Positions 12,034 to 22,849 of a stretch of 64,000 bases of DNA are shown here, one piece after another. The first letter of the stretch is position 1; every line of letters starts with the position of its first letter. A program made the position numbers and the translations under genes. The notes below the pieces were generated by a model. It saw nothing but the letters and a program-made list of their open reading frames with translations, ran no database searches and was not told where the DNA came from. Origin of the DNA: Ceratorhiza oryzae-sativae. Taxonomy: Eukaryota > Basidiomycota > Agaricomycetes > Cantharellales > Ceratobasidiaceae. The stretch is taken from the NCBI GenBank assembly GCA_030998015.1, contig JARWMV010000232.1, forward strand, positions 2,418,001 to 2,482,000, written 5' to 3'.

Positions 12034-12525
12034 TCACTTTAATCGGATCTTGTGGGTAACGCAACGCAAGTTGTAGTTCATATATCCCAACGTGCGTATT
12101 TGGAGATTGCAACAAACCTTGATCCGGCCGGAAAGCTGATTTAACCCAGGCTGAAATGATACGCTGTATTTGAACATATAGGGCTCCTGAGAGTCCCCAG
12201 CATCGGTGTTTAGGGTACAATACCCTATTTCGTCATTATGATCCGGTGGATATACATACCACTCCGATAACGATGTATGAGGGTATTCCCGTATGTCATA
12301 GTAGACGTGAAACCTCGAAGAACCGTCCAAGTCGGTATCTCAGGTCAATAGTAGGAAATTTCGGAAATTCCGCTCCAGGAAGATGGATTTAATCCATCGT
12401 GGGTTTGAACATCCCATGCTGCTCAGAAGAGCTAAGAACGCGTACTGACCCAGCCCCGAGCAGGGTCGATCAGCAACAAAGGCTTTGTGGCGCCCATGAG
12501 AAACCGTGCTGTTCTCAGACTCCAT
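12034..12525 (-). CDS. Small hypothetical protein
   Basis: A start at 12525 (MESENSTVSHGRHKAFVAD) with a GTCAGT donor and a CTGAG acceptor leads into an exon from about 12340 encoding FHVYYDIREYPHTSLSEW, YVYPPDHNDEIGYCTLNTDA and YMFKYSVSFQPGLNQLSG. A second, 3n-length GT..AG intron near the end is optional, so the product is about 100-130 aa. The Tyr/Asp-rich composition resembles a real protein, but I recognise no domain and no signal peptide. It could be a lineage-specific gene or a decayed one. Confidence 0.4.
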
Positions 12526-15500
12526 ACCATTGGGCTTAGCCTCAGAGCCTCGGGAAGACCTAGAGGACTCAAGGACGTATTTGACTAGAATGCATCACGT
12601 CCTGTCGCCTCCCGGCCCGTTTATCTCTTCTTATATGCCCCTTCTTGCTTCTCTCTTTTGTTCTCTTCCGAGCGGTTTGACCTCGTGTTTATGTAGCTCG
12701 TTAAACATGTAACTAGAAATAATATATCACGTGGCTTTACAGAGAGCTTCTGCAACAGGGTTTATATTAGACTGGCTAACTACAGCACAATAACCTGAAC
12801 ATGTTCGAGCGCTGCGTTTATCGTGTTAGGGCTAACACAGGTGACGTTAAACTATCATGATTGATAGGAAAGCTAAAGATGGAATGTTGAACAACGTACT
12901 AATTACACAAACACTCCCATGAGTCTACGTACAGTAAATGGCCCTATGTGCATTTATCAGGCCCCTCTCTTTCAACATAAACTCCGATATATTCTGCGTT
13001 CAGTATTCCTAGGCTTGTTGGCTAGGAGATTAATTGTGCTGGATTTACATGAGACAACTGCAGGCTTGGACATTATCTTGACAATTTAAGTAAATCGTGC
13101 GATTGGACGAGAGCGTTGGAATGAAACGTCTGAAATAAACCGCGCCTCACAGGTGCAGCACGCAGTAGTAGATAAAAAGAAAATGCATAATTTGACGTTG
13201 ATACGAGCACTCGCGATTGCAGTTCGGTGCATTAGCGGCTCGAGGGTTGTCTCAAAAATACAAAACGTTGCGCCTAGGCCTAAAAGAATATGATGAACAC
13301 GTGCAACACCTGCACGCGGACAGGAAGCTTTAGTACCGATCGATCTAAACCTAGAATCCTAACATGGCAGGTCTAGCCTTGGTGTTAGCTCCCAACGTTG
13401 GACAGTAAATTTCAGCCGGCGGTTCGACATGTTCAGTCGTATGAAAATCACATTGTAGAAAGCGTGTATCACGTTCGCAAGAACACTATTTATCATGAAT
13501 GTATTTCAACTGATCCACGTCATGATGTTTGATATTACCAGCGCGTGATGCGTATTTGCCTTGATATCCATAGTTGAACTTAAGTGGCGAGACAGTCGCT
13601 GAGTTCCTGGTAAAAAAAAAAAATCGCATCTGGGATGCAACTATTGTTGTCCGAGCCTATCCGCAGACATACATGTAAAACGCTCCTCGGATACATGCCG
13701 TATGGAGGTTGCCAACTAAATCCACTTCATAGAACCAAACAGGCCTGCAGAGATGCAAGATGGCTTTGCTTTCAAAACCAAAAATCAAGCGTCAGCATAA
13801 GTTTACGAGGGGAGTGGGTCTTCGCCCCGCATCGCTGAGTGTATTGGATGCGCATACGCATCATCGCCGCTCATCTAAAACACCAAAGGCTTCGGTGCAC
13901 AAAAAAAAGTTTGATCTATGCGCCTAATTCACTCAAAGGTTATACCATGGCGCCACCACGGCCAGTGTTCAGTATATGCCTTTCGTTGACCCTAGATTCC
14001 GACGGATAACACCTATTTTACAACCTGGGTGCGAGTGGCGAGTGACTCGATGTCCTCTTTGAATATCTAAGGCATATATTCGTTTGGGGGAGGCAGGGCT
14101 CTATAGAAAAGGTGCGGCAGCACTTCACACTCTCCAAGGGACTGCTATTCCTGCAGATCCTATTGACAAGCATGTGGTAACACGGGCTGGATGCTTTCCA
14201 CGTCACCAAGGATTTGCATCCCAAACACAGTTTAGTTCGGCCAGACAGAAGCCAGCGGTCGTAGGGTACAGCGGTCGATGAATACAGTGGCTAGGTCATG
14301 TTGGTTGGGTGAAGTAGGACAGCCAAACAATATTTTAGCTGCGCGATTGATGTGAAGACTTCAAGTTGTAGGCGATTTGCTCGCGCAAACCTCTCAGCGT
14401 GGCTTTCTCTCGCCTTTCAGATATCTCATCCAATTCTAGACCTAATTACGTTCCATTCCTACTCAGCTTGTTGAGGTATGACTAATAAGATGACTAACAA
14501 GCCCTTACTGTCGACCCACACGACCCGGCAGATTGCCACTCAATACGTGTCGAATGCAAACCTGAGTTTGCAAATTATTGTCAGATTCTAATGAATCTAG
14601 ATTTATGATGGGTCACGACAGAGGCAGATGTGATCGAACCAGTTCAGTTGTCAGAAGTCGCTTGGAAACTCGGACCCGTCCATCACAATAGCACCAGCGG
14701 TCGGCGTAAGCGCAAGCTTTCATCTGATAGTTTTGTATCACTTGATTGTGTTTCGGCGTTTTGTGATCCGTCGGGATGCTTTCGGGGGATCTACCTAACT
14801 ATCCTAATCTGCGTGCGACAGGCTCGAAGGTTGTCACAGTCGGAATGTTAACACCGAGGACTGACAGGTTCTATCTACACAGCGGGATAGCCCGCAATTC
14901 ATAGCAGGGTCAATGCTCCCGGCGCGCGATGAATGAGTTGAAGGTTTTCTAGAAGAACTTGAGCTTAACAATTGTAGGCGGCTACATGCGCTAACGTGGA
15001 AGTCATCGAACCTTTAGGGCGCTTAAATCTATTGGCTACCTCTTCTATCCTTCATCACTTCTTTCGATATACCCAACACGTATGAGGCTATCTGACAGTC
15101 TATTTTTTTTTATGAACAATCAACAGATCATTATAGAGATATGAACAAGAAAGCAGCAGGGCGTGGTTGATGAAAGCGTCAATTCGGGGTGCCGCTATGC
15201 CCTCCAGGTCGGAGGACAGCTTGCAGCGCGCGCACCGTGTTCATCAAAGCTTCCCAGAATTATGTGTTACGGGATTAGATAATTTTATTGGCATGTATGC
15301 GGAAATAGCAGGACGTCATAGTGTTCAAATCGGTCAGAGTGAACTGACCAACATTATTATTCATCGCTTGGGCCTTGATAGTTGTTGCGCCGTTCTCTCA
15401 GCGTTAGATCCGGATGTTCTAATACAGAATGTCGTGGCCATAGCGAAAGGACGACCCACTGCTATAGACGCTAGCGTGTCGCATACGTTAAGCGTCTCAT

Positions 15501-16398
15501 CCATGTTGGAACACCAGGTGTCATAGATTCCAGCAACTCACAAGGGACATCGCCAGGGCAATGAGAAGAATTCATGCCTTTGATCGCACCTAGCATATAC
15601 AGTGGCATGATTGTGACTGGAAACGTGATCTAATCTGCAGACGATATCTCGTGGACGACTGCGCGCATCCCATCCGTAAACAACGGATCAAACGCCATTA
15701 CTGAGGATAGAAAATCTGGATGCTTTTGAGTCCCGGCTTCTGCGCATTTTGTGGTAAAAGATCTCGAAAAACGTGAGTGGGTTAGGCCGCGGCCGTCACT
15801 CTTGTCGACGTGATTATCGTGTGCAGGGCGTTTGGTTTTACACTCGTTGATGGCTATTCTCTTGTGTGCGCCCGCTAGTAGCCGATTTACCATTAAAATC
15901 ACAAATGGCAACGAAAATTGAAATCACAAATAACATTTATATCATTACATGAGCTAGCTTGTGGGCATCACGGGCAGATGTCGGTCAAGAGCATGTTGAT
16001 GCTGTCAAACCCGGCCAATCCTGGAGTTAGACGCCGCCATACGTGAAGCAATGGGATGTCAAAGCCCGGCACATGGCGGGATAGTCGGCAGACAGGGCGA
16101 TGAGCCTTCCAAACCGAGTAGAATACTGTCAATTTGCGGTTGATGCATTGGACGACCAGTGGCCGTTGTTTTGATTGGCGTAGACATTGAACGCATGTGT
16201 TTAGCCTTTTGACTTGGCACAAGCCAGCCTTTGCGGTTAATAGGTTTAGCGTATTACAAGGTTCATTCGAAACCTCCATGAAAAAGGTTAGGTTCCGCGA
16301 TTATCAAAATGAAACGAAAAAAATCTCGCTGATGCCCGACCCCCCCCCCCAAAAAAAAGGGCCAATTCGAGACAACGCACTGCGAACCCAAGAAGAAT
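12526..16398. other. Gene-poor region
   Basis: Nearly 4 kb without a convincing gene. The longest ORF is 15167-15526 (+), 119 codons, with plausible composition (SELTNIIIHRLGLDSCC) but no recognised domain. Minus-strand ORFs at 15911-15630 and 16279-15968 are similar. I see no terminal repeats, integrase or reverse-transcriptase motifs, so I cannot call a transposon, though the stretch could be eroded element sequence. A C11-A8 tract lies at about 16340-16358. Confidence 0.5.
15167..15526 (+). other. Isolated ORF of uncertain status
   Basis: An uninterrupted 119-codon frame in the gene-poor region, with no introns needed and no recognised motif. It might be a relic of a longer gene, a gag-like fragment, or chance. 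Confidence 0.2.
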
Positions 16399-16788
16399 TT
16401 ATTGTAATATTCGAATTGCGGCGTCGGGAGCGGAGATGAGCACTCGGCCATTCGTTCGCATAAACCACTCAACAATCGCCTCGTGGTCTTCTGGGCCGAT
16501 ACGCAAAGGCCCGAGATGAATTACGTTTAAATCGACACAATGCGGTCGCGTTTGGTCACCGGAAATGTGCACCAATTACCCCGTAGAGCTTGGCGAATCA
16601 TCAACTTAGGCACCATGACGTGAATAGGTCTTGACGCCATCCGAGCAAAGTACGTCTAAAATGCTCGTGCTGCCGAAGTATCGCAAATAACAACGCATCG
16701 ACGATCGAACGAGGGCTGGACCGGGCTCGATATGGTGGACCGATGTGACTGATATAGATTTGCCATCGAAACGCTGTGCGCCAAACAT
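16399..16788 (-). pseudogene. Small gene or gene relic with a 2-bp frame break
   Basis: The ATG at 16788 (MFGAQRFDGKSIS) can be spliced over a GTCACA..TTTTAG intron to TYFARMASRPIHVMVPKLMI and GNWCTFPVTKRDRIV. A protein-like frame (DLNVIHLGPLRIGPEDHEAI, EWFMRTNGRVLISAPDAA) follows, ending at a TAA at 16401. The two parts are out of frame by one GT of a GTGT repeat at about 16535-16539, so this is a slip in the assembly or a true mutation. Product about 95-100 aa, family unknown. Confidence 0.35.
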
Positions 16789-17167
16789 GGTGATACTTGT
16801 TTGACCCGGGATGGAGCGTGTCTCATCATGTTTCTTGGACTGCTTTTTCGTTGCTTTGCTTTGTGTGATGGTCGTGCTTTGCTAGTGTATTGTGCTAGGG
16901 GCTATGCCCGGATATGTTCATCGCAGGGGTGATCTTTAGGGCTCGAGTGGCACCCTCTCCTCGTTGGCGAGATTCGTATCGAAGGACGCCATCGACATAT
17001 AGGAGCATGGCACATGATCGGCGATGCTCTTCCTCATGGGTTGAACCCGGATGTGCGTGTGAGAACGTCGTTGTTTCTGGCATAGCCGGGGATAGCATTG
17101 GCCGGGGGAGCTTCATGCGATGCAAGAAACAACCAAGCGCAATTAATCTGGAGGGCGGAGAGTTTGT

Positions 17168-17420
17168 TCATGTGACGCCGAGACGAGTAAAGAGCGGCAC
17201 CGCCTGTGGTACACAGAAGCTCGCAAGGACCGACAGTTTATCTGTCCAGGGGTGCGGAACCAGACCGTCATGGGGGGCACGAGCCTCATGCTGGTGTAAA
17301 CGGACCGAAACGTGCTTGGTTTGCTTACCGAGTCATCTGGAACCGGGATTGTGTTGATTGCCTGCAAGTAGATATGTGAGTTGTGTACTGAGCGCCCATA
17401 GCAAGCCGGGGCAAGAGGTG
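17168..17420 (-). other. Possible coding exons, gene not resolved
   Basis: A minus-strand exon with the frame HEARAPHDGLVPHPWTDKLS, then VLASFCVPQAVPLFTRLGVT and a stop at 17168-17170, looks protein-like. A GTAAGC donor upstream (PVPDDS|) supports splicing to an exon near 17350. The 5' end is unclear in GC-rich sequence that also overlaps the divergent phosphatase promoter. Competing open frames on the same strand make the call weak. Confidence 0.3.
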
Positions 17421-17903
17421 CAGCGGGCGGGTATGGGGGGCAGGGAAGGTCGTGCGTGGTAGCAATTTGAATACAGGGGAGATAGGAGACGGGGTTGTGC
17501 AATAGACAAGTTGGGCGGTGGAGCAACGCTTTCTTTGCCGAAGATCGGACGCTGGGACGCTTTCGGACGGACTGAGACCACCGGCCTGGAATGGACGTAC
17601 AGCTCCAAGGTGAGAGAATACAGTTTGAGTGTCGTCGTGGACAGCCGAGCAAGTCGGGTCCAGATCAAAAGCTGATGGCCTGGGGGACAATGGGCGGTGA
17701 CGGGAGGGTGCAGGATCCAAGACAAGTTGCAGTTGGGTGTCGAGTGCATCGGCCGGGGGCTCGACCGAGCCGAGACTCGCGGCGGGCGCGTGGTGGGGAC
17801 TGTCGCAACGGCGGCTTGGGCCGGGCCGTGGACGACGAGGAGATCGGGTGGTGAAACGCAAGAAGCGCAGCGTGTTTGGGCCCTAGACGAAACAGTCAGG
17901 GCT

Positions 17904-17911
17904 GTCACGTG
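17904..17911. promoter_or_regulatory. GTCACGTG E-box upstream of the phosphatase gene
   Basis: A CACGTG core with flanking GT, about 105 bp before the ATG at 18017. It belongs to a series of CACRTG boxes close to gene starts in this window. Confidence 0.4.
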
Positions 17912-18016
17912 TGGGCGTCTGACTTTTTGCTGGCGACGACAACCGTCGCTTCTCCGCTCGTTAAAGCCCTCGCTCTTCATTTGCCCCATCGTCACGCAGG
18001 TCGTATCCCCTCCGCC

Positions 18017-20710
18017 ATGTCCATGTCCGCCCCACCCCGCAAGCGCGGCCCGCCCTCTGGCCTCCGCATCCACGTTGACCGCAGCGCCAGCGCCAGCACC
18101 GACACCCTCGCTGGCAACACCTCCCAGCCCTCGCTCCTGCTCGACAGCTCCCCAGCGTCGCTCTCGGCAGCGCCCAGCGCAGAGACCCCGCTGAGCCCCG
18201 TCGTCGCTGACAGTGTTGCCATCCACACCGACGACTCCCCCGCCCCGCCCCAGCTGACACTGCCGTTCCCGCGCGCCAAGCGGGCCGGGTCGCTGCGCAA
18301 CATGAAGCAGCTCTCGCTGCAGCTGCCCTCATCTGCGGCCGCCCAGCAGCCGGCATTCCCGATTGCCCCGCACGATCACAGCGATCCCGTCTCGTCCTCC
18401 GACGTCACGATCCACGAGCTCCCGAGCCAGGCTCCCCACGCTCGCCGCGCTCTTACGCTCTCGCTGCCGGCCACCCCCTCCCGATCTGCCTTCCCGCCCC
18501 CGCCAGTGCGCAAGTCGTTCCGCACCCGCAGCTCGTCGATCGTGTCCACCACCTCGGTTGCTTCGCTCCAGGTCCCCTCCCACCTCCACGCACCCACCGT
18601 CCCCATGACCGCGTCCGCATCGTCGTTTGCGACCCGCGCCAAGGAGGACGGCAACGGCGCCCCCTACGCAGACGGGCCCATCGAGATCCTCCCCGGCATC
18701 TGGCTCGGCCAGGAAGAAAACGCCCGTGACTGGCCCCAGCTCCAAGCCCGCGGCATCCGATGGGTGCTCAACGTCGCAAAAGGTCGCCCCGCCCTACCTC
18801 GACAGCCAGGACGACGCCGCTGCCCACTCGGTAACCGATCCCCGCAACCCGCCCAAGTCAGCAGTCGACGAGCGCTTGCGCATCCGCCCGAGCGCATCCA
18901 CCCCGAATCTGGCCCAGCCCCAGACTGCGTTCATCTCCCGTCGCAAGCCTGGCCCAGACGACCAGCCCAGCCAGCAAGCCCAACCCCGCGCCGTCCCATA
19001 CGTTCCCCCGACGGGTGGACCGGCGATCCTCTACATCCACCTTCCTTGGTCCCACGGGCAAAGCGATCTAGTCAAGTCCGGCTTCCCCGCCGCCATGTCC
19101 TTTGTTGATCATGCACAACGCAAGGGCCAGGGCGTTCTCATCCAGTAAGTTGATCTACTTGATCAGGTGCCTGGCCCCCAGAATTAACCGACGCTTCGTA
19201 ATCTTAGTTGCCAGTGTGGTGTTTCCCGCTCGGCAACCCTGGTGATTGCCCTTGTCATGCGAGCATCCATGCCACACGACGATGTTCCAGTTGCGGAAGA
19301 GCTCAAGTCGGTTCAGGGAAGCATGCACAACGCATATGCCTTTGTCAAGGACAAGAGCAAGTGGGTTGGACCCAACATGTCGTGAGTATATGCACCGCTG
19401 TTGTTACGTTCCGGTCCGCTCATCAATTTCACAGCCTCATTTATCAGCTGCTTGAATACGAGCGTACCCTCGCGCCAAAGAAGGATGCCGCATCGGTTAC
19501 ATCTGAAGGATCGGACGCTTCGGACGAGGAAGAGTGGTCGCGCAAGCGACTCGCCATGGAGAGGGAAGAGGAAGCCGAGGCTGCCGCTGCTGCAGAGGAG
19601 GACCGCACGCGTGAGGCTAGGGATCTTGACCGCGCGATGGAGGAGCGCATGGCCGCCAAGAAGGCAGGCCCACCTGCCCCGCTGCTGCTCAACCCTCCTC
19701 CGGCTTTGGGCGCCGGTGCATGGCGGAATCGGTTCCCGTCTCGCAAGCGTGCGGGAAGCGTACATAGTACCTTTACCAGCAGCAGTAGCGTCATCAGCGA
19801 AGATCCGCTCGAGGATGACGAGGACAGCGAAGGGGGCGAGGCCAACATAACAGTTGTGCCCCCGACCGAGGTGGTGCTCCCGACCAACGACGAGAGCAGC
19901 GCAAGGACGACGACAGACGAAGAGGCAAGCCCATCGGCCAAGTTTGTCGAGCGCTTCGCCGAAACCCCCAAACTGCTCCCACCACCAGGCAAGGCTGGGA
20001 TGAAGCATCGGCGCTCGGCCAGTCTGGCGATCGCAGCTAGCTCTCTGCCTCTGCCGCCGCCTCCCTCTGCGCCAGCATACAAAGTGTCGTTTGGCGGAAT
20101 CCCCCCTCCTCCACAAACAGGAACGCGCTCAACATTTGGGCCGATCCCGCAACCACCGTTGCTACGGCGTCTAAACCCGCGCGGGACGGTCCCTCCATCC
20201 GCGCCAGCTGGCAAGTCGAGTTTCATCTTTCCGACACCGGGGTCACGAGCATCATCAATCAAGTCCTACTCATCCACCAAGCGGACGCCCCTGCCAACTG
20301 TCCCGTCGTCTCCTGTTGCCGTGCCGACGCTTGCGACGCCCAAGACCGCACGGTTACGGCCCGCGCCTTTGCGCCTGCCTGTGACGCCTCCTGCACCGCA
20401 TGTTGCAGTTGTCCCCTCGAGTTCTGCGCCGCAGCAAACGTTGTTTGTGTTCCCCCCGGATAGGAGCCATACGGCATGCACCCCTTCGACGCTGACGTTG
20501 ACAATGATGACCCCACGGGTGGATTCGTTCGAGGGCGTGACCCCGACCCCACGCAAGGGCTCGTTTGGAGCGACGAAGCGGCCGGGAATGAAGCGGATGA
20601 GCTGGTTGGGAATCGGCGGTGCACCTGCGACCCCGACGACCGCCTGCTCCCGCGTGGACGCCAAAGGCTGGGTCGGCCTTAACGCCGGAACGACACGACC
20701 ACCCCTATGA
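18017..20710 (+). CDS. Dual-specificity protein phosphatase (MSG5-like)
   Basis: Exons 18017-19144, 19208-19381 and 19435-20710; with one base removed at an A4 tract (18778-18781) they total 859 codons, 858 aa. The catalytic signature HCQCGVSRSATLVIA (HCX5R) is created exactly by the first intron: its His codon spans the 19145-19207 splice. Upstream lies the domain's start (IEILPGIWLGQEENARDW, GIRWVLNVAK). An N-terminal Ser/Pro/Ala-rich region of about 210 residues and a long C-terminal tail are disordered; the tail has an acidic coiled part and many S/T-P sites. Phosphatases of this kind switch off MAP kinases. A single base too many after LNVAK breaks the frame; a real frameshift is less likely because the codons on both sides are well preserved. 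Confidence 0.85.
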
Positions 20711-21400
20711 TTACTCCCTCCCCCGCCCAAAAAAACGCATATGCCCTCTTTTCTGTTTCATCTTCGACTCTATGCCCCGCTCGATTTTCTTGCCTCCTAA
20801 GTTATCAACTCTGCTTTGCGATTCGACTCTTGTTTTCGCTCTTGCGCACGTCCTCATTCTATGTCGTCCCCGGTTGGATGACATGCCGTGAGGGACATGC
20901 CACGCCAGGCCACTGATTGGCTTCGTCTCTTTATTGTTTCTTGCATCGCACAATCTCTCATCTGCACACCAAAATGCCATTTGTTTCGGCCCGTCATGAA
21001 CATTCTCTGGGATGACTTGATCATGACTTTTGTCTGCACTGTTTCCTCTCCTCTCATTTCACTTATTCTTTTTATTCTTTTTTTTTTTTGTCTTGCACAT
21101 TTCTTGTTTTCTCAGTACCTATGGACAGACTCTGGATTTCAGTCACAACCATGTTGTTTCTTTTTCTGCTTGTGAATCCTGGACTAGCGCATGCGAGCTC
21201 CGTTTTGACAGTTTTTTTGTTGTTCCTTGCACATATTCACTGTCTTTCTTTCAGGCGCTTTCGCCTGCTGTTGCATTTTTATCTGATTTATCCTGTTTTC
21301 GACAACACAATGAAAACGATTTGGTCGAACCATTCACGTGATTTTAATAAGAGTATCTGTTTTGCAAATGCGAAATTTGATCTCAAATTTAGACAACGAC
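20711..21400. other. 3' UTR and promoter between phosphatase and NIP7
   Basis: T-rich sequence (long pyrimidine runs around 21060-21100) without coding potential. A TCACGTGA box at 21334-21341 lies 60 bp before the NIP7 start. Confidence 0.5.
21334..21341. promoter_or_regulatory. TCACGTGA E-box upstream of NIP7
   Basis: A palindromic octamer about 60 bp upstream of the NIP7 ATG, the type of site bound by bHLH factors such as Cbf1. Confidence 0.4.
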
Positions 21401-22323
21401 ATGCGGCCGCTGACTGAGGAGGAGAGCAAGGCCGTGTTTGCCAAACTTGCTAACTATATTGTGCGTATGTCTTGCCTTATTGCGACCTCTGGGTACTATG
21501 TTAGACTCCTGTCTCGTCTTGCATGCAGGGCAAGAACCTGGTACATCTCGTCGACCGACAGGATGAAGACTATTGTTTCCGTTTGCACCGCGACCGAGTC
21601 TACTATCTCTCTGAGAGCGCGATGAGGATGGCTATTTCGGTTGCACGTCCGAATCTTGTCAGTCTTGGAACATGCTTTGGAAAGTTTAGCAAGAGTGGCA
21701 AGTTCAAGCTGCACATCACCGCACTCGACTACCTTGCCCAATACGCAAAATACAAAGTGAGTCATTGATTGCATAAACCAACCGGTCTTACTACACATCG
21801 CACAACGTCTACCCCGTTGAGACATCATATGATACTCACCTCTTGCATTCCAACACCCAAACTGACTCTCACCCCCCCGCAGGTTTGGATAAAACCCAAC
21901 GGCGAAATGCCGTTCTTGTATGGGAATCACGTCGTAAAAGCGCACCTTGGGCGCATTACAGAAGATACACCTGAGCACCAGGGTGTGGTAGTGTTCAGTA
22001 TGAGCGACGTTCCCCTCGTGCGTACCACGCTTTTTCGTTTGCCGCCTTTCCATTCTTGTTCTTCCCCAGGCCATGTGTTCTGTCATTTGATCCCTATTTT
22101 GATTTATCGTATGGGAGCGTCTAACTTACGTTGATGGCCATAGGGATTTGGTGTGACCTCGCGCTCGACGGTCGACACTCGAAAACTCGATCCCACCGCG
22201 ATAATCGTGTTTCACCAGGCGTGAGTTCATCGTCATGGGCACCGTGAAAGAGGATCTCAACTGACTGTTTCTGTTCGCAGTGATGTCGGCGAATACCTCC
22301 GGGATGAAGATACGCTATTTTAA
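21401..22323 (+). CDS. NIP7: 60S ribosome biogenesis factor Nip7
   Basis: Five exons (21401-21460, 21529-21756, 21883-22017, 22144-22220, 22281-22323) give 180 aa, the family length. It is collinear with known Nip7: [76 protein letters not shown] and the C-terminal PUA-domain end [12 protein letters not shown]. Nip7 binds RNA through the PUA domain and is needed for pre-27S rRNA processing and 60S assembly in nucleolus and nucleoplasm. The start at MRPLTEEE is chosen because the family begins there; an in-frame ATG 33 bp upstream would add 11 residues. Confidence 0.97.
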
Positions 22324-22849
22324 ATTCGGTTGTGCGCACTACTGAATCCCGCCTTATCCATATTTACTATTTTGTCTCTTCTTCTTTTTTTCTTTTTTGC
22401 GCCTGCTGCCGTAATTTATTCATCGCTTTTAGCAGCCCTGATGAAACGCACAATCTTTTTTCTTCTTGCATCATATTGCCTCGTGTCGCTGTCAAGACGG
22501 GTCGAGTTGGGTGACCGGAAAGAGTCTCGACCATCAATAGACCAAGTTGGCCATGCACCCGCGCCCTAGATCTTGCTGCGTTTACGGAGTCTGCTGGAAT
22601 TTTTTTATGACGATGAGACGCCGGAGATCAAACATCGGCTTGGCCATCGCACTCGAGATGAAAGCGAGAAAATCGGTCGTTACTGACACAGGAGCCACCA
22701 ATTTCGAACAAGATCGTACAGATTTTTTTCCGAAAAAACAACTAAGAAGATGAAAAATCAAACACTAACGACACACCATGATGATCTTACAAACGAAAAA
22801 AAAGGGCATGCATGTCCGAAAAACACATCTAGTTACGGCTATTGCCTTG

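Noticed and set aside
15167..15526. Retrotransposon gag fragment
   Set aside because: The frame is open but I find no zinc knuckle, protease, integrase or reverse-transcriptase motif around it, and no LTR pair.
17333..18226. 297-codon minus-strand ORF antisense to the 5' part of the phosphatase gene
   Set aside because: It lies opposite the GC-rich coding exon and has Arg/Pro/Ala-biased composition typical of a shadow frame; the plus-strand frame carries the phosphatase domain.
19313..20262. Long minus-strand ORFs (267 and 272 codons) inside the phosphatase gene
   Set aside because: They mirror the Ser/Pro-rich coding sequence and contain no recognisable motif.
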